A DNA stretch of 64,000 bases, taken from the NCBI RefSeq assembly GCF_049532985.1, contig NZ_CP186693.1, positions 2,108,001 to 2,172,000 on the forward strand. Reading direction: 5' to 3'. The position numbers were made by a program, and so were the translations under genes. Origin of the DNA: Promicromonospora sp049532985 (GTDB taxonomy: Bacteria > Actinomycetota > Actinomycetes > Actinomycetales > Cellulomonadaceae). The notes below the pieces were generated by a model. It made no database searches. It was not told the origin of the DNA and saw only the letters and a program-made list of their open reading frames with translations. The stretch's first letter is position 1. The number at the start of each line of letters is the position of its first letter. Shown in pieces: positions 1 through 7,532 of this stretch.

Positions 1-188
1 AGCACGATCGCGGGCGCCGCCGGGTCTCCCCCGTCCACGAGGTGCAGCCGCACTCCCTCGACGTCGAGCGTCCGGTGCCGGAACCCGGGCACGTCGTCAT
101 GGGGCACATCAGCCACGGTGGTCGGCGTCGGGGACGCGCCGGACGCCGCCGCCTCCGGGACCGCAGAGGGCGTTCGTAGAGTCGTCAC
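1..188 (-). CDS. Alpha/beta hydrolase, N-terminal fragment
   Basis: Only the first 62 codons lie in the window; the gene continues beyond base 1. The start is a GTG at 188. The translated end reads GFRHRTLDVEGVRLHLVDGG, a typical first strand of alpha/beta hydrolases just before the HG oxyanion motif, which is not reached. The first 30 residues are Ala/Pro/Thr-rich and not a signal peptide. It is divergent from the TetR gene at 280, and an imperfect palindrome sits between the two starts, so repression by that regulator is likely. The exact substrate cannot be told. Confidence 0.7.
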   Translation of the reverse strand, partial: MTTLRTPSAVPEAAASGASPTPTTVADVPHDDVPGFRHRTLDVEGVRLHLVDGGDPAAPAIV

Positions 189-206
189 GAACACACGGTA
201 GCCATC

Positions 207-224
207 TTGAACCGATTGGTCCAA
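207..224. promoter_or_regulatory. Candidate TetR operator
   Basis: An 18-bp imperfect palindrome (TTGAACCGATTGGTCCAA, 14 of 18 positions symmetric) lies between the divergent hydrolase and TetR starts. Its ACCGATNGGT core resembles known TetR-family sites. Assignment to the adjacent regulator rests on position. Confidence 0.5.
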
Positions 225-279
225 CATGTATCGGACGCGCCGCACCCGGCGCGGACGGCCCGCCAGAGAGGACCCGACC

Positions 280-876
280 ATGGTCGGCAGGAAGCAGTTC
301 GACGTCGACGCCGCGCTTGAGCAGGCGATGCTCACCTTCTGGCGCCAGGGCTACGCCGAGACGTCCCTCGGGGACCTCACCACCGCCACCGGGCTCAACC
401 GCAGCTCGCTCTACGCCACGTTCGGCGACAAGAGCCAGCTCTTCCTGAGCTGCCTGGAGCGGTACGCGCAGCGCTACGGCGAGCGGTACGACCGCGCGCT
501 GGCGACCGCTGCCGACAGCCCTCTCGACGCGGTGGCCAGGTTCTACGACGTCACGCTCGACCGCATCGCCGATCCAGCCCTGCCCACCGGCTGCCTCGTG
601 GCGCAGTCCACGATGGCGGCCCCCGCCCTTCCCCCGGGGATGGCGCGGCGCACCGCACAGGCCCTGGGCGCACAGCGTGACCGCCTGCGCGCAGCCCTCG
701 CGCACACGCGGCTCGACCCCCAGGAGGCGGACCGGCTCGCCCTGCACCTGGCGGCGGTCAACCAGTCGCTGGCCGTGCTGAGCCGCGCGGACGTGCCCAC
801 CCGGCAGCTGCGGTCCGTCGCCGACGTCGCCGTCGCCACCCTGGCCCATGCCCTTGACGCCGCCGGGCAGAGGTAG
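280..876 (+). CDS. TetR/AcrR family transcriptional regulator
   Basis: 198 residues from the ATG at 280. An upstream in-frame ATG at 226 would add Arg-rich residues and run through the operator region, so I reject it. The N-terminal HTH spans about residues 5-50, with the recognition segment TGLNRSSLYATFGDKSQLF, typical of the family (LYxxFxxK). The C-terminal half is the helical ligand and dimer domain and contains a Cys (TGCLVAQSTMA) in the position usual for this subfamily. It probably represses itself and the divergent alpha/beta hydrolase. The ligand is unknown. Confidence 0.9.
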   Translation: MVGRKQFDVDAALEQAMLTFWRQGYAETSLGDLTTATGLNRSSLYATFGDKSQLFLSCLERYAQRYGERYDRALATAADSPLDAVARFYDVTLDRIADPALPTGCLVAQSTMAAPALPPGMARRTAQALGAQRDRLRAALAHTRLDPQEADRLALHLAAVNQSLAVLSRADVPTRQLRSVADVAVATLAHALDAAGQR

Positions 877-907
877 GCCCCTCGGCGACGACGCCGCCGA
901 GGGGCCT
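875..907. terminator. Bidirectional hairpin terminator
   Basis: Perfect 13-bp stem (AGGCCCCTCGGCG / CGCCGAGGGGCCT) with a 7-nt loop between the converging TetR and GH76 genes. There is no U tract, as is common in high-GC actinobacteria. Confidence 0.75.
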
Positions 908-937
908 CCGCGATCACCGTGCGCGCTCAGCAGTGCG

Positions 938-2113
938 TCAATACAGGATGGACGCCTGCTCGCGCGGCCACGCCAGGGTGGCGTAGATCTGCACCATGGC
1001 CGCCTGCTCCAGCAGCTCGGTGTGCTCGTCCCCGGCGTTGAACAGCCCGGTCGTGCGTTCCCGCTCGGTGCGCCACTGGTGGTCGGCGTAGTCCGCCATG
1101 GCGGTGCGGTAGGTCGTGCCGCCGGTCACGGACTCCAGCAGCAGGAGGTTCTTGAACCAGATGGAGTTGAAGAACATCGGCTGGCCGTCCAGCCGCCCCT
1201 CGGTGACGTAGTAGCGGTAGGACGCCGCCGCGATCGCCTTGGCCTTGTCCAGGTACCGCTCGTCGCCGGTCGCCTCGTACAGCAGCGTGTAGGTACCCAC
1301 CGGGACGCCCTGGTTGTACGACCACTGCGTGCGGTCGACGGACCCGTCGAGCTTGATGTTGTCCCAGTAGAGGCCGTTCGGCGCCAGCAGGTGCTCGTCG
1401 GTCCACCCCACCATCCGCAGCGCCCAGTCGAGGTAGTGCCGCTCCCCCGTGATCATGTACAGCCGGGTGGCGAGCTGGGCGCCGGGCATCGTGGAGACGG
1501 TGTTCCGGTCGGTGCTCCACGTGGCCTGGGTCCAGAACACGCCTCCGGGCGCCGGGTGGGACGGATCGGTGTCCCACCCCGAGACGACGAGCTCGAAGAT
1601 CTCCTCGGCGCGTGCCAGTGCCGCCTCGTCGCCGGTCGCCAGGTGCTGCTGCACCTTGGCGAGCGCGACCCACTCGTTGTCGTCGTAGAACATGTCGCCG
1701 CCACCACCGTACGGGGCGCGAGGGTACGAGTCGTAGCCGGGCAGCCCGGTGGTGCCGCCGTCGGCGTTCCAGAAGTGCTCCTGCCCGCGGGCGACGTCCG
1801 CGAGGTCGTCCTCGAACGACCGCCCCAGCGGCCCGGGCAGCCCGGTGAGGTCGAGCGTCGCGACGTGCGCCTGGGAGTGCGGCCACTCGAACGAGTAGGT
1901 GCGGTCCTCGGCACCGCTCGGGTACCGCTCGCGGTAGAGGCCGGTGCCGTCGTCCGCGGCCATGTACTCCTGCATCGCGTCGTACGACGCGACGGCCCGC
2001 TGCACCTGCGTGCGCTGCGACGTCGCGGCGGCGTCCTGCGCGCCGGCAGGGGTCGCCGCCCCCAGCGCGCAGGCCACCGCGACGACCGTGGCGGCAGCTC
2101 TGGTGAACCTCAT
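938..2113 (-). CDS. Secreted GH76 family alpha-1,6-mannanase
   Basis: 391 residues. The Sec signal peptide covers about residues 1-25 (Arg-containing n-region, hydrophobic VVAVACALGA, AGA cleavage site). The rest is an (alpha/alpha)6 GH76 domain with the paired catalytic aspartates in YDDNEWVA (D144-D145) and the family patterns TYNQG-like SYNQG and FKNLLLLE. GH76 enzymes cut the alpha-1,6-mannan backbone of yeast and fungal walls or of bacterial lipomannan. A good ribosome site (AAGGAG) precedes the ATG at 2113. It is a single gene whose leader carries three 18-bp tandem repeats and, further up, a LacI-type palindrome. It is one of three GH76 genes in the window and lacks the C-terminal beta-domains of the one at 46119. 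Confidence 0.88.
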   Translation of the reverse strand: MRFTRAAATVVAVACALGAATPAGAQDAAATSQRTQVQRAVASYDAMQEYMAADDGTGLYRERYPSGAEDRTYSFEWPHSQAHVATLDLTGLPGPLGRSFEDDLADVARGQEHFWNADGGTTGLPGYDSYPRAPYGGGGDMFYDDNEWVALAKVQQHLATGDEAALARAEEIFELVVSGWDTDPSHPAPGGVFWTQATWSTDRNTVSTMPGAQLATRLYMITGERHYLDWALRMVGWTDEHLLAPNGLYWDNIKLDGSVDRTQWSYNQGVPVGTYTLLYEATGDERYLDKAKAIAAASYRYYVTEGRLDGQPMFFNSIWFKNLLLLESVTGGTTYRTAMADYADHQWRTERERTTGLFNAGDEHTELLEQAAMVQIYATLAWPREQASILY

Positions 2114-2124
2114 CGTTCGCTCCT

Positions 2125-2178
2125 TCGTTCGGTGGTGCTCGGTCGTTCGGTGGTGCTCGGCCTGCCGGTGGTGCTCGG
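2125..2178. repeat. Three 18-bp tandem repeats in the GH76 leader
   Basis: Units at 2125-2142 and 2143-2160 are identical (TCGTTCGGTGGTGCTCGG). The third, 2161-2178, differs at four positions near its 5' end. They end 12 bp before the GH76 start codon, so they lie in the untranslated leader on the minus strand and are in phase with nothing translated. Confidence 0.85.
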
Positions 2179-2206
2179 CACGAGCCCCACATCCCCGCAG
2201 CGGTGA

Positions 2207-2222
2207 ATGTCAGCGCTGTCAT
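2207..2222. promoter_or_regulatory. Candidate LacI-family operator for GH76
   Basis: ATGTCAGCGCTGTCAT is 14/16 symmetric with the central AGCGCT typical of LacI-family carbohydrate repressors. It lies about 94 bp upstream of the GH76 start. It does not match the TGCTAA-type site of the LacI gene at 7533, so another regulator is implied. Confidence 0.45.
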
Positions 2223-2444
2223 CCCGACGTACGGACATCCACGTGCTCAGTTCCCTGTGCCACACCGGGAGCCCCGGCGATGCCGTCGGCCACGTGCTCG
2301 GCCACGGACGGTGCGGTGGTCGGACGCAGCCCCGCGAAGTCTTCTTCGACCCGGTCCTGAGAACGCCCTCGCCAACCGGCCGCCAGCCTAGGCGCCCTGA
2401 CCTGCCCGGTCAACGACACCACCTGGCCGGCGGCCCCCGAGGCG

Positions 2445-2627
2445 CTACGGGGCGGGCGCGTCGGCCCCCACCTGGCAGGCGAGGCAGAGCAGCGTCGACT
2501 CGACGACACCGCGGCGCACGAACCGCTGCCCCAGCTCGACGGCGAACTCGTCGCACTCCGGACACGTCCAGGGTCCGTTCGCGCCCTCGTGCACCGACGT
2601 GATGATGTCGTTCCACCCGTAGCTCAC
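2445..2627 (-). CDS. Small putative zinc-ribbon protein
   Basis: 60 residues from a GTG at 2627. Two CxxC knuckles (CPEC near residue 23 and CLAC near residue 48) separated by about 25 residues suggest one structural zinc. The body is mildly acidic with no signal peptide or membrane span. I do not recognise a named family. The composition reads as real protein (few Arg/Pro runs, unlike the shadow frames here), but no convincing ribosome site precedes the start, so its reality is moderately supported. It is divergent from the esterase at 2781. Confidence 0.5.
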   Translation of the reverse strand: MSYGWNDIITSVHEGANGPWTCPECDEFAVELGQRFVRRGVVESTLLCLACQVGADAPAP

Positions 2628-2709
2628 GGCGGGGACTCTATCGGCAGGTGACCCGGGAGCCGGTCTGAGCGAGCGCCCCCTTCCCGGTCGAGATCGCGGA
2701 CGCTAGCCT

Positions 2710-2727
2710 TGCTCAATCGGTCTAGCA
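2710..2727. promoter_or_regulatory. LacI-type operator upstream of secreted esterase
   Basis: TGCTCAATCGGTCTAGCA matches the palindrome in front of the ABC importer (7396-7413; consensus TGCTAARYCGRYTTAGCA) with one base off that consensus. It lies 54 bp upstream of the esterase start. It is probably bound by the LacI regulator at 7533. Confidence 0.6.
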
Positions 2728-2780
2728 CAGTCGCCCGACCGTGAGTGTGCACCGTTCCCGCGCCGTCGAAGGAGACCCGC

Positions 2781-4115
2781 ATGCGCGCATCACACCGTCG
2801 CGTCCACCCTCGAACCCGGCCCCTGGCAGCAGTGCTGGCCGCCGTCCTCGTGCTGGGCGGGGCCACCGCGGCACGAGCCGCCGAACCCCCGACGGCGGAC
2901 CGGAGCGCCCGGCACGAGGTCCTGGGCGTCACACCCGTGACGGAGGTGGGTTCGTTCGGCCAGCAGGTGACCAAGGTCGTCGTCGAGTACCCGACGAGGG
3001 TCGACGGCAGGAGGCTCTCCCCGTCGGCGTTCCGTGTGGAGGACTCCGGGTACAACTTCCGCTTCGACCCGGCGTCCGAGCTCGGGAACCTCGTGGACCG
3101 GCGGATCGCCGACGTCTACACGACGGACGACCCCGCGCGGCTGCTCGACACCGACCGGCCCCGCCGGCCCGGGCGCTACGTGGTGCTCGAGCTGGCCGAC
3201 GACCCGAACGGCGGCTGGACCGTCATCACCTCGCTGTGCCCCACGTTCCTGTGCTCGGTGCGCGTCAACCCCGACCAGCTCACCCAGGTCACCCAGCTGG
3301 CGGACGTCATGGGCCCGCGCGGCACCGTGGTCTCGGCCGCCGCGCCGCAGACCGCGCACCGGATCACCGAGGAGCCGATCGACCGCGAGGTCGACCAGTT
3401 CCGCAGCGGGTCGCTGGAGACCGAGACCGGTGAGCTCCTCTACGACTACCGCCTGCCCGACCGCTACGACCCGCGCAAGCGGTACCCGCTCGTCGTCGCG
3501 CTGCCCGGCCACGGCATGGGCTACGACGGGCAGAACCGCGGCGTCCAGCTCGCCTCGGACATGCTCGCCCTGGCGTGGAACCAGCGCGAGTGGACCAGGA
3601 CGCACGAGGACGTGATCGTCGTCGCCCCGCAGAACCGGCGCGTCGGCAAGACCGTCGAGGGCGCGCAGGTCGTCGAGCTGGTCGAGGACCTCACGTCCCG
3701 CCTCGCGGTGGACCGACGGCGCGTGTACGCGACCTCGGTCTCGTACGGCTCACAGCTCATGTGGGAGGCGTTCTCGACGCGACCGGACCTGTTCGCCGGC
3801 GGACTGCTCACCGGAGGCTTCCCCGCGGACGCCGACGAGCTCGCGCCGATCGCGGCGGCCGAGGTACCGATGTGGATCACCCACGGCACCGGTGACCACC
3901 TGCTGCCGGTCGCGAACGCGCGGGCGTCGTACGACCGTCTCGTCGCGGCGTACGAGGCCCGCGGGCTGAGCCAGAAGCGCATCGCCCACCTCGCCCGGTG
4001 GACCGAGTACGGCGACGACGCGTTCTCGCTGCCGGACCGGCACCTCGCCGCCGCTCCGACGCTGGAGGACCCGGAGACGCTCCAGTGGTTGCTCGCCCAG
4101 CGCAAGCGGTCGTGA
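2781..4115 (+). CDS. Secreted alpha/beta hydrolase (esterase/peptidase-like)
   Basis: 444 residues from the ATG at 2781, preceded by AAGGAGA. A signal peptide spans about residues 1-33 (hydrophobic AAVLAAVLVLGG, ARA cleavage). Residues about 35-200 form an all-beta N-terminal domain; from about 225 a PHB-depolymerase or S9-like alpha/beta hydrolase fold begins (YPLVVALPGHGMG). The nucleophile elbow is SVSYGS, in place of the commoner GxSxG, and the acid/His part is HGTGDHLLP with a C-terminal His (DRHLAA). It shares an operator type with the importer at 4180-7330, suggesting it releases acyl groups or fragments from the polysaccharide whose oligomers that importer takes up. A peptidase role cannot be excluded. 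Confidence 0.7.
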   Translation: MRASHRRVHPRTRPLAAVLAAVLVLGGATAARAAEPPTADRSARHEVLGVTPVTEVGSFGQQVTKVVVEYPTRVDGRRLSPSAFRVEDSGYNFRFDPASELGNLVDRRIADVYTTDDPARLLDTDRPRRPGRYVVLELADDPNGGWTVITSLCPTFLCSVRVNPDQLTQVTQLADVMGPRGTVVSAAAPQTAHRITEEPIDREVDQFRSGSLETETGELLYDYRLPDRYDPRKRYPLVVALPGHGMGYDGQNRGVQLASDMLALAWNQREWTRTHEDVIVVAPQNRRVGKTVEGAQVVELVEDLTSRLAVDRRRVYATSVSYGSQLMWEAFSTRPDLFAGGLLTGGFPADADELAPIAAAEVPMWITHGTGDHLLPVANARASYDRLVAAYEARGLSQKRIAHLARWTEYGDDAFSLPDRHLAAAPTLEDPETLQWLLAQRKRS

Positions 4116-4141
4116 CGCCGGGCGTCGGCTGGGAAGGCAGT

Positions 4142-4169
4142 GGCCGGCGCCCCTCGACGGGCGCCGGCC
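4142..4169. terminator. Bidirectional hairpin terminator
   Basis: 11-bp perfect stem (GGCCGGCGCCC / GGGCGCCGGCC), 6-nt loop, between the converging esterase and importer operon. Confidence 0.75.
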
Positions 4170-4179
4170 GGCCGTCGGG

Positions 4180-5004
4180 TCAGCCCTTGACCGCGCCCTG
4201 CATGAGCGCGGCCACGAAGTGCCGCTGGAACACCAGGAAGACCGCCAGCGTCGGCGTCAGGATCAGCAGGGACCCCGCGCACAGCAGCGGGATGTCGGTC
4301 CCCCACTGGCCCTGGAAGGCGCCGAGCGCGCCGGCCATCGTGCGCTTGGTCGGGTCGTCGACGAGCACGATGGCCAGGAGGAACTGGTTCCACGTCCACA
4401 GGAACAGCAGGATCGCCAGCGAGGACAGCGCGGGCATCGACAGGGGCACGTGGATCCGCGTGAAGAGCTGCCATGTCGAGGCGCCGTCGAGGCGCGCGGC
4501 CTCGGACAGGTCCTCGGGCATGTTGACGAAGTGCGCCCGCATCCACATCACCGCGAACGGCATGTAGAGGCCGATGAGCGGCAGGATGATCGCCCAGCGC
4601 GTGTTCAGCAGGCCCAGGTCGCGGATCTGGTAGTAGAGCGGTACCACGACGCCCTCGAACGGGAGCGTGAGCCCCAGGAGGAAGGCGATGAAGATCGCCC
4701 GGTGTCCCGGTGGTCGCAGGTGCCCGAGCGAGAACCCGGCCAGGGTGCCGATCAGGAGCGCGACGGGCACGACGCCCAGCTCGATGAGCACGCTGGAGAC
4801 CAGCATGTCCGCCATGTCGGCCGACTGGAACGCCGTGACGAAGTTCCCCCAGTAGGGGGTCTCCGGCAGCGCGAGCCCTCCCGGGTACGTGCCCGGTTCG
4901 TGCAGCGCGGTGATGAACAGGCTCACGAAGGGCACGATCGTGAACGCCATGAGCAGGACCAGCAGGATGCGGCCGGTCAGCTTCTCGCGTGCCGAGGTGA
5001 TCAT
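4180..5004 (-). CDS. Sugar ABC transporter permease (MalG-type)
   Basis: 274 residues. Six membrane helices and the cytoplasmic EAA loop EAARLDGASTWQLFTRIHVPL that docks the shared ATPase. It is the last gene of the importer operon. Its ATG overlaps the stop of the upstream permease by 4 nt (ATGA), so it is translationally coupled. No ATP-binding subunit is encoded here. As in most actinobacterial CUT1 systems a shared MsiK-type ATPase elsewhere is expected. CUT1 family import of oligosaccharides is the likely role. Confidence 0.9.
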   Translation of the reverse strand: MITSAREKLTGRILLVLLMAFTIVPFVSLFITALHEPGTYPGGLALPETPYWGNFVTAFQSADMADMLVSSVLIELGVVPVALLIGTLAGFSLGHLRPPGHRAIFIAFLLGLTLPFEGVVVPLYYQIRDLGLLNTRWAIILPLIGLYMPFAVMWMRAHFVNMPEDLSEAARLDGASTWQLFTRIHVPLSMPALSSLAILLFLWTWNQFLLAIVLVDDPTKRTMAGALGAFQGQWGTDIPLLCAGSLLILTPTLAVFLVFQRHFVAALMQGAVKG

Positions 5005-5966
5005 GACTCCCTCCCGCGGGTGACCCGCTGGAGCGGCAGCACGACCGCGAGGACGAGGACCATCAGGACGACCGCGAGCGCCGAGGCCTGGCCGACCTCG
5101 CGCTCGAAGAAGGCCAGGTAGTAGATCTCCAGGCCGGGTACGAGGGTGCTGTTGCCCGGCCCGCCCTGGGTGGAGATGTAGATGATGTCGAAGCTCGCCA
5201 GGGCACTGATCACGGTCACGGTCAGGCACACCGCGAGCTCCTGGCGCACGCTGGGCAGGGTGATGGCGAAGAACTCGCGCACCGCTCCGGCGCCGTCGAG
5301 CCGTGCGGCCTCGTACAGTGCCGGGTCGATCTTGGTCATCCCCGCCAGCAGCAGGACCATGCACAGCCCGAGCGAGACCCATGCCCCGATGAGGCCGACG
5401 GCGGGCAGCGCGGTGTCGAAGTCACCGAGCCAGGCGCGGGCGACCGACCCGAGCCCGACCAGGCGCAGGAGCTGGTTCACGAGGCCGTCGGTGGACAGGA
5501 GCCAGGTCCACATGATGCCCGCCGCCACGAGCGGGATGACCTGGGGCAGGAAGAGGATCACGCGTGCCACCACCGCGACCCGGCTGGTCGCGAACTTGCG
5601 GATGGTCGCGGCGGCGAGCAGTCCCAGGCAGACGGGAACGAGGCTGAAGTACACGATGAGCTCGAACGCGTGCAGGATCGGCCCGAACAGCTCGGGGTCG
5701 GTCAGGATGCGGGTGTAGTTCTGCAGGCCCACCCAGGTCGACGGCGAGATGCCGTTCCAGTCGTAGAACGAGTACTGCATCGTGGTGAGGATCGGGCGGA
5801 TCACGAACATGCCGTAGGCCACCGCGGCGGGCACGAGGAGCAGCAGGGCCGTGCCGGCCTGGCGCAGGCGCCGCGTCCGGCCGGCGCGACGCCTGCTGAC
5901 CGGCGGCATGACGGGTCCGGCCGCGCGGCGGTCCGGCGCGAGGCCGGCGTGCGCTGAGTGCGTCAT
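5001..5966 (-). CDS. Sugar ABC transporter permease (MalF-type)
   Basis: 321 residues with a basic N-terminal extension (SRRRAGRTRRLRQ), then six membrane helices and the EAA loop EAARLDGAGAVREFFAITLP at about residues 223-242. It pairs with the MalG-type permease to form the channel of a CUT1 importer. It starts 8 bp after the binding-protein gene and overlaps the next gene by 4 nt. The conserved STQGGPGNST segment before the last helix is the usual MalF-family signature. Confidence 0.9.
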   Translation of the reverse strand: MTHSAHAGLAPDRRAAGPVMPPVSRRRAGRTRRLRQAGTALLLLVPAAVAYGMFVIRPILTTMQYSFYDWNGISPSTWVGLQNYTRILTDPELFGPILHAFELIVYFSLVPVCLGLLAAATIRKFATSRVAVVARVILFLPQVIPLVAAGIMWTWLLSTDGLVNQLLRLVGLGSVARAWLGDFDTALPAVGLIGAWVSLGLCMVLLLAGMTKIDPALYEAARLDGAGAVREFFAITLPSVRQELAVCLTVTVISALASFDIIYISTQGGPGNSTLVPGLEIYYLAFFEREVGQASALAVVLMVLVLAVVLPLQRVTRGRES

Positions 5967-5974
5967 GGTGTGGC

Positions 5975-7330
5975 CTAGCCGCCGATCTGGCTCTCGTAGT
6001 CCGACTGGACGGAGCCGAGCAGTCCGGCCGGGTCCTGCTCGCCGGCGACCAGCTTCTGGAGGTTCGGCGTCCAGCTCTTGGCGTAGATGGAGCCGGTCGC
6101 GTTGGCGATGAAGTCCATCGCGCCGTTGTTCTCGCCCACGGCGGCACCCGCCTGGAGCGTCTGCGCGGTGACGGTGTCGGGGTCGACCTCGGGCATGAAG
6201 GCGTCGGTGGGGCCCATCGGGTGCGAGCCGCCGACCTCGACGGCGATCGTGCGCGCCTCGTCGTTCGTGGCGATCCAGTCCAGGAAGAACGCCGCGCAGT
6301 CCGGGTGCTCCGCCCGGGCCGAGATGCCGTAGGTCAGCGGGGCGGACATGGCGCCGATCCCGCCGTCCTCCTCGACGGGCGGCATGAGGAAGAAGCCGAC
6401 CTGGCCGGGCATCTGCTCGTCGAGGTTTCCGGACTCCCAGTCGCCGTTGAACATGAAGACGCTGCGGCCGTCGATGAACCGGCTCATCATCGTGGCGTAG
6501 TCCATCGAGTTGATGTCCTCGGCGAAGTACCCGGCGTCGATCCAGCGCTGCAGGTGCTCGGCCGCCTCACGGCCGGCCGGGGTGTCGATCGTCGCGCCCG
6601 GCTGCTGGTAGATCCAGGCGTTGATCTCCGAGGGGTCGCCGTAGGAGGCCATGAGGCCCTGGAGCGGGAAGGCGAGGCCGCCGGTGGCACCGCCGTTGAA
6701 CTGGGCGGCGGGAGTGAGGTCGGCGTCCTTGGCCGCCTGCATGAGCGCGTCGAGCTCGGTGAGCGTGGCCGGGGGCTCGTCCATGCCGATCTGCGCCGCG
6801 AGGTCCTTGTTGTAGAACACACCGGTCATCGAGAAGTTGAGCCCCATGGCGTACAGCGGGCCGTCACCGCGCCGTCCCTCGTCGTCGACCCGCATCTGCT
6901 CGAGCTGGGAGGACGGCCACTGGTCCCAGCCGAGCGCCTGCGCGTAGCCGTCGAGGTCGAGCAGCAGGCCGTCCGCGGCGAGCTCGGACACCTGGGGCAG
7001 CCGCATGAGGTCCGGCGGGTCGTCCGCCAGGACGCGGGGCGCGTTCTGGGTGAGCACCGCGAACTGGTCCTCGCGGATCTCGAAGGTGACGTTCGGGTGC
7101 TGTGCCGTGAACTCGTCCGCGAGCGCCTTGAACAGCGGGAAGCCCGTCTCGATGTACGAGTCGAGCGTGACGTCCTGCGAACCGCAGGTGGGCGCACCGG
7201 CGGCGGTCTGCCCGGACGGCGCGGACCCGCCGGGCTCGTCGGAGGTGCTGCCCCCGGGTGGCGTGCAGGCGGACAGCACCAGTGCGGTGGTCAGTCCCAG
7301 AACGGGTACGGCCGCCAGCCGTGTGCGCAT
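5975..7330 (-). CDS. Sugar ABC transporter substrate-binding lipoprotein
   Basis: 451 residues from the ATG at 7330, which has a GAGGAAAC ribosome site; an upstream in-frame ATG has its Shine-Dalgarno too close. The lipoprotein signal peptide ends LVLSAC, with C22 the lipidated cysteine, followed by a Gly/Ser-rich linker. The mature part is a cluster-D (MalE/UgpB-like) binding protein, with FNGDWESG near residue 305 in the ligand cleft. It is first in the operon with both permeases. Transcription is likely from TTGACA-N18-CATATT, with a LacI-type palindrome at the start site. The sugar is not evident. Confidence 0.88.
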   Translation of the reverse strand: MRTRLAAVPVLGLTTALVLSACTPPGGSTSDEPGGSAPSGQTAAGAPTCGSQDVTLDSYIETGFPLFKALADEFTAQHPNVTFEIREDQFAVLTQNAPRVLADDPPDLMRLPQVSELAADGLLLDLDGYAQALGWDQWPSSQLEQMRVDDEGRRGDGPLYAMGLNFSMTGVFYNKDLAAQIGMDEPPATLTELDALMQAAKDADLTPAAQFNGGATGGLAFPLQGLMASYGDPSEINAWIYQQPGATIDTPAGREAAEHLQRWIDAGYFAEDINSMDYATMMSRFIDGRSVFMFNGDWESGNLDEQMPGQVGFFLMPPVEEDGGIGAMSAPLTYGISARAEHPDCAAFFLDWIATNDEARTIAVEVGGSHPMGPTDAFMPEVDPDTVTAQTLQAGAAVGENNGAMDFIANATGSIYAKSWTPNLQKLVAGEQDPAGLLGSVQSDYESQIGG

Positions 7331-7395
7331 GTTTCCTCGTCGACGAGACACCGTCATCTCCCTCTGCTCGGGCTCCAGAGCTTCCTTGCCTGGAT

Positions 7396-7413
7396 TGCTA
7401 AACCGACTTAGCA
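7396..7413. promoter_or_regulatory. LacI-type operator of the importer operon
   Basis: TGCTAAACCGACTTAGCA, 14/18 symmetric with a central CG as in LacI-family sites. It lies between the divergent importer and regulator genes and just downstream of the predicted importer -10. A matching site occurs at 2710-2727. Confidence 0.7.
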
Positions 7414-7419
7414 TCGCCA

Positions 7420-7449
7420 AATATGGGCGCGGTCGCTCGAACCTGTCAA
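7420..7449 (-). promoter_or_regulatory. Predicted promoter of the importer operon
   Basis: On the minus strand, -35 TTGACA (7449-7444), 18-bp spacer, -10 CATATT (7425-7420). Initiation would fall near 7413, inside or at the edge of the operator. Confidence 0.5.
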
Positions 7450-7532
7450 GTGTCGGGCGGGCGATCCCCGGACGGGCGCTGCACCGGCGGGGCCGCCGGT
7501 CTGGCTACTATTCAGGCGACGGGAGGAGGGCC

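Larger units (their letters stand above)
2114..2444. other. Intergenic region upstream of GH76
   Basis: A 331-bp gap. It holds the GH76 leader with its tandem repeats (2125-2178) and a LacI-type palindrome (2207-2222). Nothing gene-like is seen from about 2223 to 2444; open frames there have no start context or family resemblance. Confidence 0.6.

Noticed and set aside
4180..7330. Looking for an ATP-binding subunit in either importer operon
   Set aside because: None is encoded beside either importer. CUT1 systems in actinobacteria commonly share one ATPase elsewhere, so this is not treated as a gene loss.
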